Source of the DNA: Yersinia entomophaga
GTDB lineage: Bacteria > Pseudomonadota > Gammaproteobacteria > Enterobacterales > Enterobacteriaceae
Reading direction: 5' to 3'
Length of the DNA: 64,000 nt
Assembly (NCBI RefSeq): GCF_001656035.1
Contig: NZ_CP010029.1
Coordinates: forward strand, 1,724,288-1,788,287
Part shown: piece by piece, positions 62,775 to 64,000 of the stretch
How the letters are laid out: each line of letters opens with the position of its first letter
Position numbering within the stretch: position 1 is the first letter of the stretch
Program-made: the position numbers and the translations under genes
The notes under the pieces: model-generated
What the model saw: only the letters and a program-made list of their open reading frames with translations
The model's database searches: none
Told to the model about the DNA's origin: nothing

Positions 62775-64000
62775 ATGACCACGCAATCCGCCGAGCTAAA
62801 GACCTCACGGCCGGCCTCTCATACTAATGCACCCAGCGAACTGATTTACCGATTGGAAGATCGTCCACCGTTGCCACAAACCCTATTTGCCGCTTGTCAG
62901 CATTTATTAGCCATGTTTGTGGCGGTGATCACTCCCGCGCTGCTTATCTGCCAGGCTTTAGGTTTACCGGCGCAGGATACCCAGCGAATTATTAGTATGT
63001 CCCTATTTGCGTCAGGACTCGCCTCTATTTTACAAATAAAAACCTGGGGACCCGTGGGTTCTGGTCTGTTATCGATTCAGGGCACCAGTTTCAACTTTGT
63101 TTCTCCGCTGATTATGGGCGGGCTGGCGTTGAAAAATGGCGGTGCCGATATCCCGACCATGATGGCCGCGCTGTTTGGTACGCTAATGGTCGCGTCTTGC
63201 ACCGAGATCCTGCTATCTCGCGTTTTGCATTTGGCTCGTCGCATTATTACGCCGTTGGTTTCCGGCATTGTCGTGATGATTATCGGCCTATCGCTGATTC
63301 AGGTTGGCCTGACATCCATTGGTGGCGGATATGGCGCGATGAGCGATCATACCTTTGGCTCACCGAAAAACTTATTACTCGCCGGCGCGGTGTTGGTCGT
63401 TATTATCCTGCTAAACCGTCAGCGCAATCCGTACCTGCGCGTTGCTTCATTAGTCATAGCAATGGCCGTTGGCTATCTGTTGGCTTGGGCTATGGATATG
63501 CTGCCAGCCAGCCAACCTGCTGCCGAAACGGCTCTAATAACCATTCCAACGCCGTTTTATTACGGTTTATCCTTTGACTGGAACCTATTGATTCCGCTGA
63601 TGCTGATCTTTATGGTGACTTCACTGGAAACAATCGGTGATATCACTGCCACTTCTGACGTTTCCGAACAACCGGTCAGCGGCCCGCTATATATGAAGCG
63701 TTTGAAAGGCGGCGTATTGGCGAACGGTTTGAATTCAATGGTTTCAGCCATCTTCAATACCTTCCCAAATTCATGCTTCGGTCAGAATAACGGCGTTATT
63801 CAGCTCACCGGCGTAGCCAGCCGTTACGTGGGGTTTGTCGTTGCTCTGATGCTGATTCTGTTGGGCCTGTTCCCTGCGGTAGCCGGTTTTGTACAGCATA
63901 TCCCTGAGCCAGTATTAGGCGGCGCGACCATCGTCATGTTCGGCACTATTGCCGCATCCGGCGTACGCATTGTCTCTCGCGAAACCCTAAATCGTCGGGC
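62775..64000 (+). CDS. xanP: Xanthine permease XanP, 3'-truncated by the window edge
   Basis: Proton-coupled xanthine importer of the NCS2/NAT family. The frame runs open to the window end; 408 of about 463 residues are present. The start at 62775 ([11 protein letters not shown]) gives the same 20-residue distance to [15 protein letters not shown] as in E. coli; an ATG 33 bp upstream is in frame but less likely. The NAT family signature lies in SNGLNSM-type [26 protein letters not shown] and the last visible segment is [14 protein letters not shown]. It is divergent from gltS across 238 bp. Confidence 0.95.
   Translation, partial: MTTQSAELKTSRPASHTNAPSELIYRLEDRPPLPQTLFAACQHLLAMFVAVITPALLICQALGLPAQDTQRIISMSLFASGLASILQIKTWGPVGSGLLSIQGTSFNFVSPLIMGGLALKNGGADIPTMMAALFGTLMVASCTEILLSRVLHLARRIITPLVSGIVVMIIGLSLIQVGLTSIGGGYGAMSDHTFGSPKNLLLAGAVLVVIILLNRQRNPYLRVASLVIAMAVGYLLAWAMDMLPASQPAAETALITIPTPFYYGLSFDWNLLIPLMLIFMVTSLETIGDITATSDVSEQPVSGPLYMKRLKGGVLANGLNSMVSAIFNTFPNSCFGQNNGVIQLTGVASRYVGFVVALMLILLGLFPAVAGFVQHIPEPVLGGATIVMFGTIAASGVRIVSRETLNRR

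Overview
The window is a gene-dense bacterial chromosome segment. Almost every gene has a recognisable counterpart in Escherichia coli, usually of near-identical length, so the source is a gammaproteobacterium of the order Enterobacterales. A waaE/kdtX-type glucosyltransferase beside waaA, an emrD between glpX and fpr, and an rpfF/rpfR pair argue against E. coli/Salmonella. A Yersinia/Serratia/Hafnia-like lineage is plausible, but I cannot fix the genus from the sequence.

Region 1 (1-20550) is collinear with the E. coli 88-min region. It runs cytR (5' end outside the window), ftsN, the heat-shock protease hslVU, menA, rraA, zapB, glycerol uptake glpF-glpK-glpX, emrD, fpr, a DUF805 gene, yiiQ, tpiA, sbp, pfkA, fieF, cpxP and the divergent envelope-stress regulators cpxRA. 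Clear regulatory sites include a sigma-32 type promoter and leader hairpin before hslV, a GlpR operator before glpF, and tandem CpxR boxes between cpxP and cpxR.

Region 2 (20551-44668) is collinear with the E. coli 81-82 min region. It runs trmL, cysE-gpsA-secB-grxC-yibN, gpmI-envC-yibQ, tdh-kbl, hldD-waaF-waaC, a 605-bp gene-free stretch where E. coli has its outer-core cluster, waaA-waaE-coaD, mutM, rpmB-rpmG, radC, coaBC-dut, slmA, rph-pyrE (with an attenuator and an intact rph) and yicC.

Region 3 (44669-52776) is an accessory block inserted between yicC and yicG. It holds a perfect 18-bp inverted repeat, a TDT-family transporter divergent from a YeiE-like LysR regulator, a PAS-GGDEF-EAL protein (RpfR type) tail-to-tail with a diffusible-signal-factor synthase (RpfF type), a NupC-like nucleoside transporter, a small DUF3574 lipoprotein and an octanucleotide tandem repeat of about 14 copies. 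It is the only part of the window with clear signalling or accessory character.

Region 4 (52777-64000) returns to the conserved backbone: yicG, ligB, gmk, rpoZ-spoT-trmH-recG, gltS and xanP (3' end outside the window).

No rRNA, tRNA, prophage, complete insertion sequence or CRISPR array was seen. The best candidates for a second look are the RpfR/RpfF signalling pair and its neighbours, the structured leader of rpmB, the octamer repeat and the 18-bp inverted repeat.
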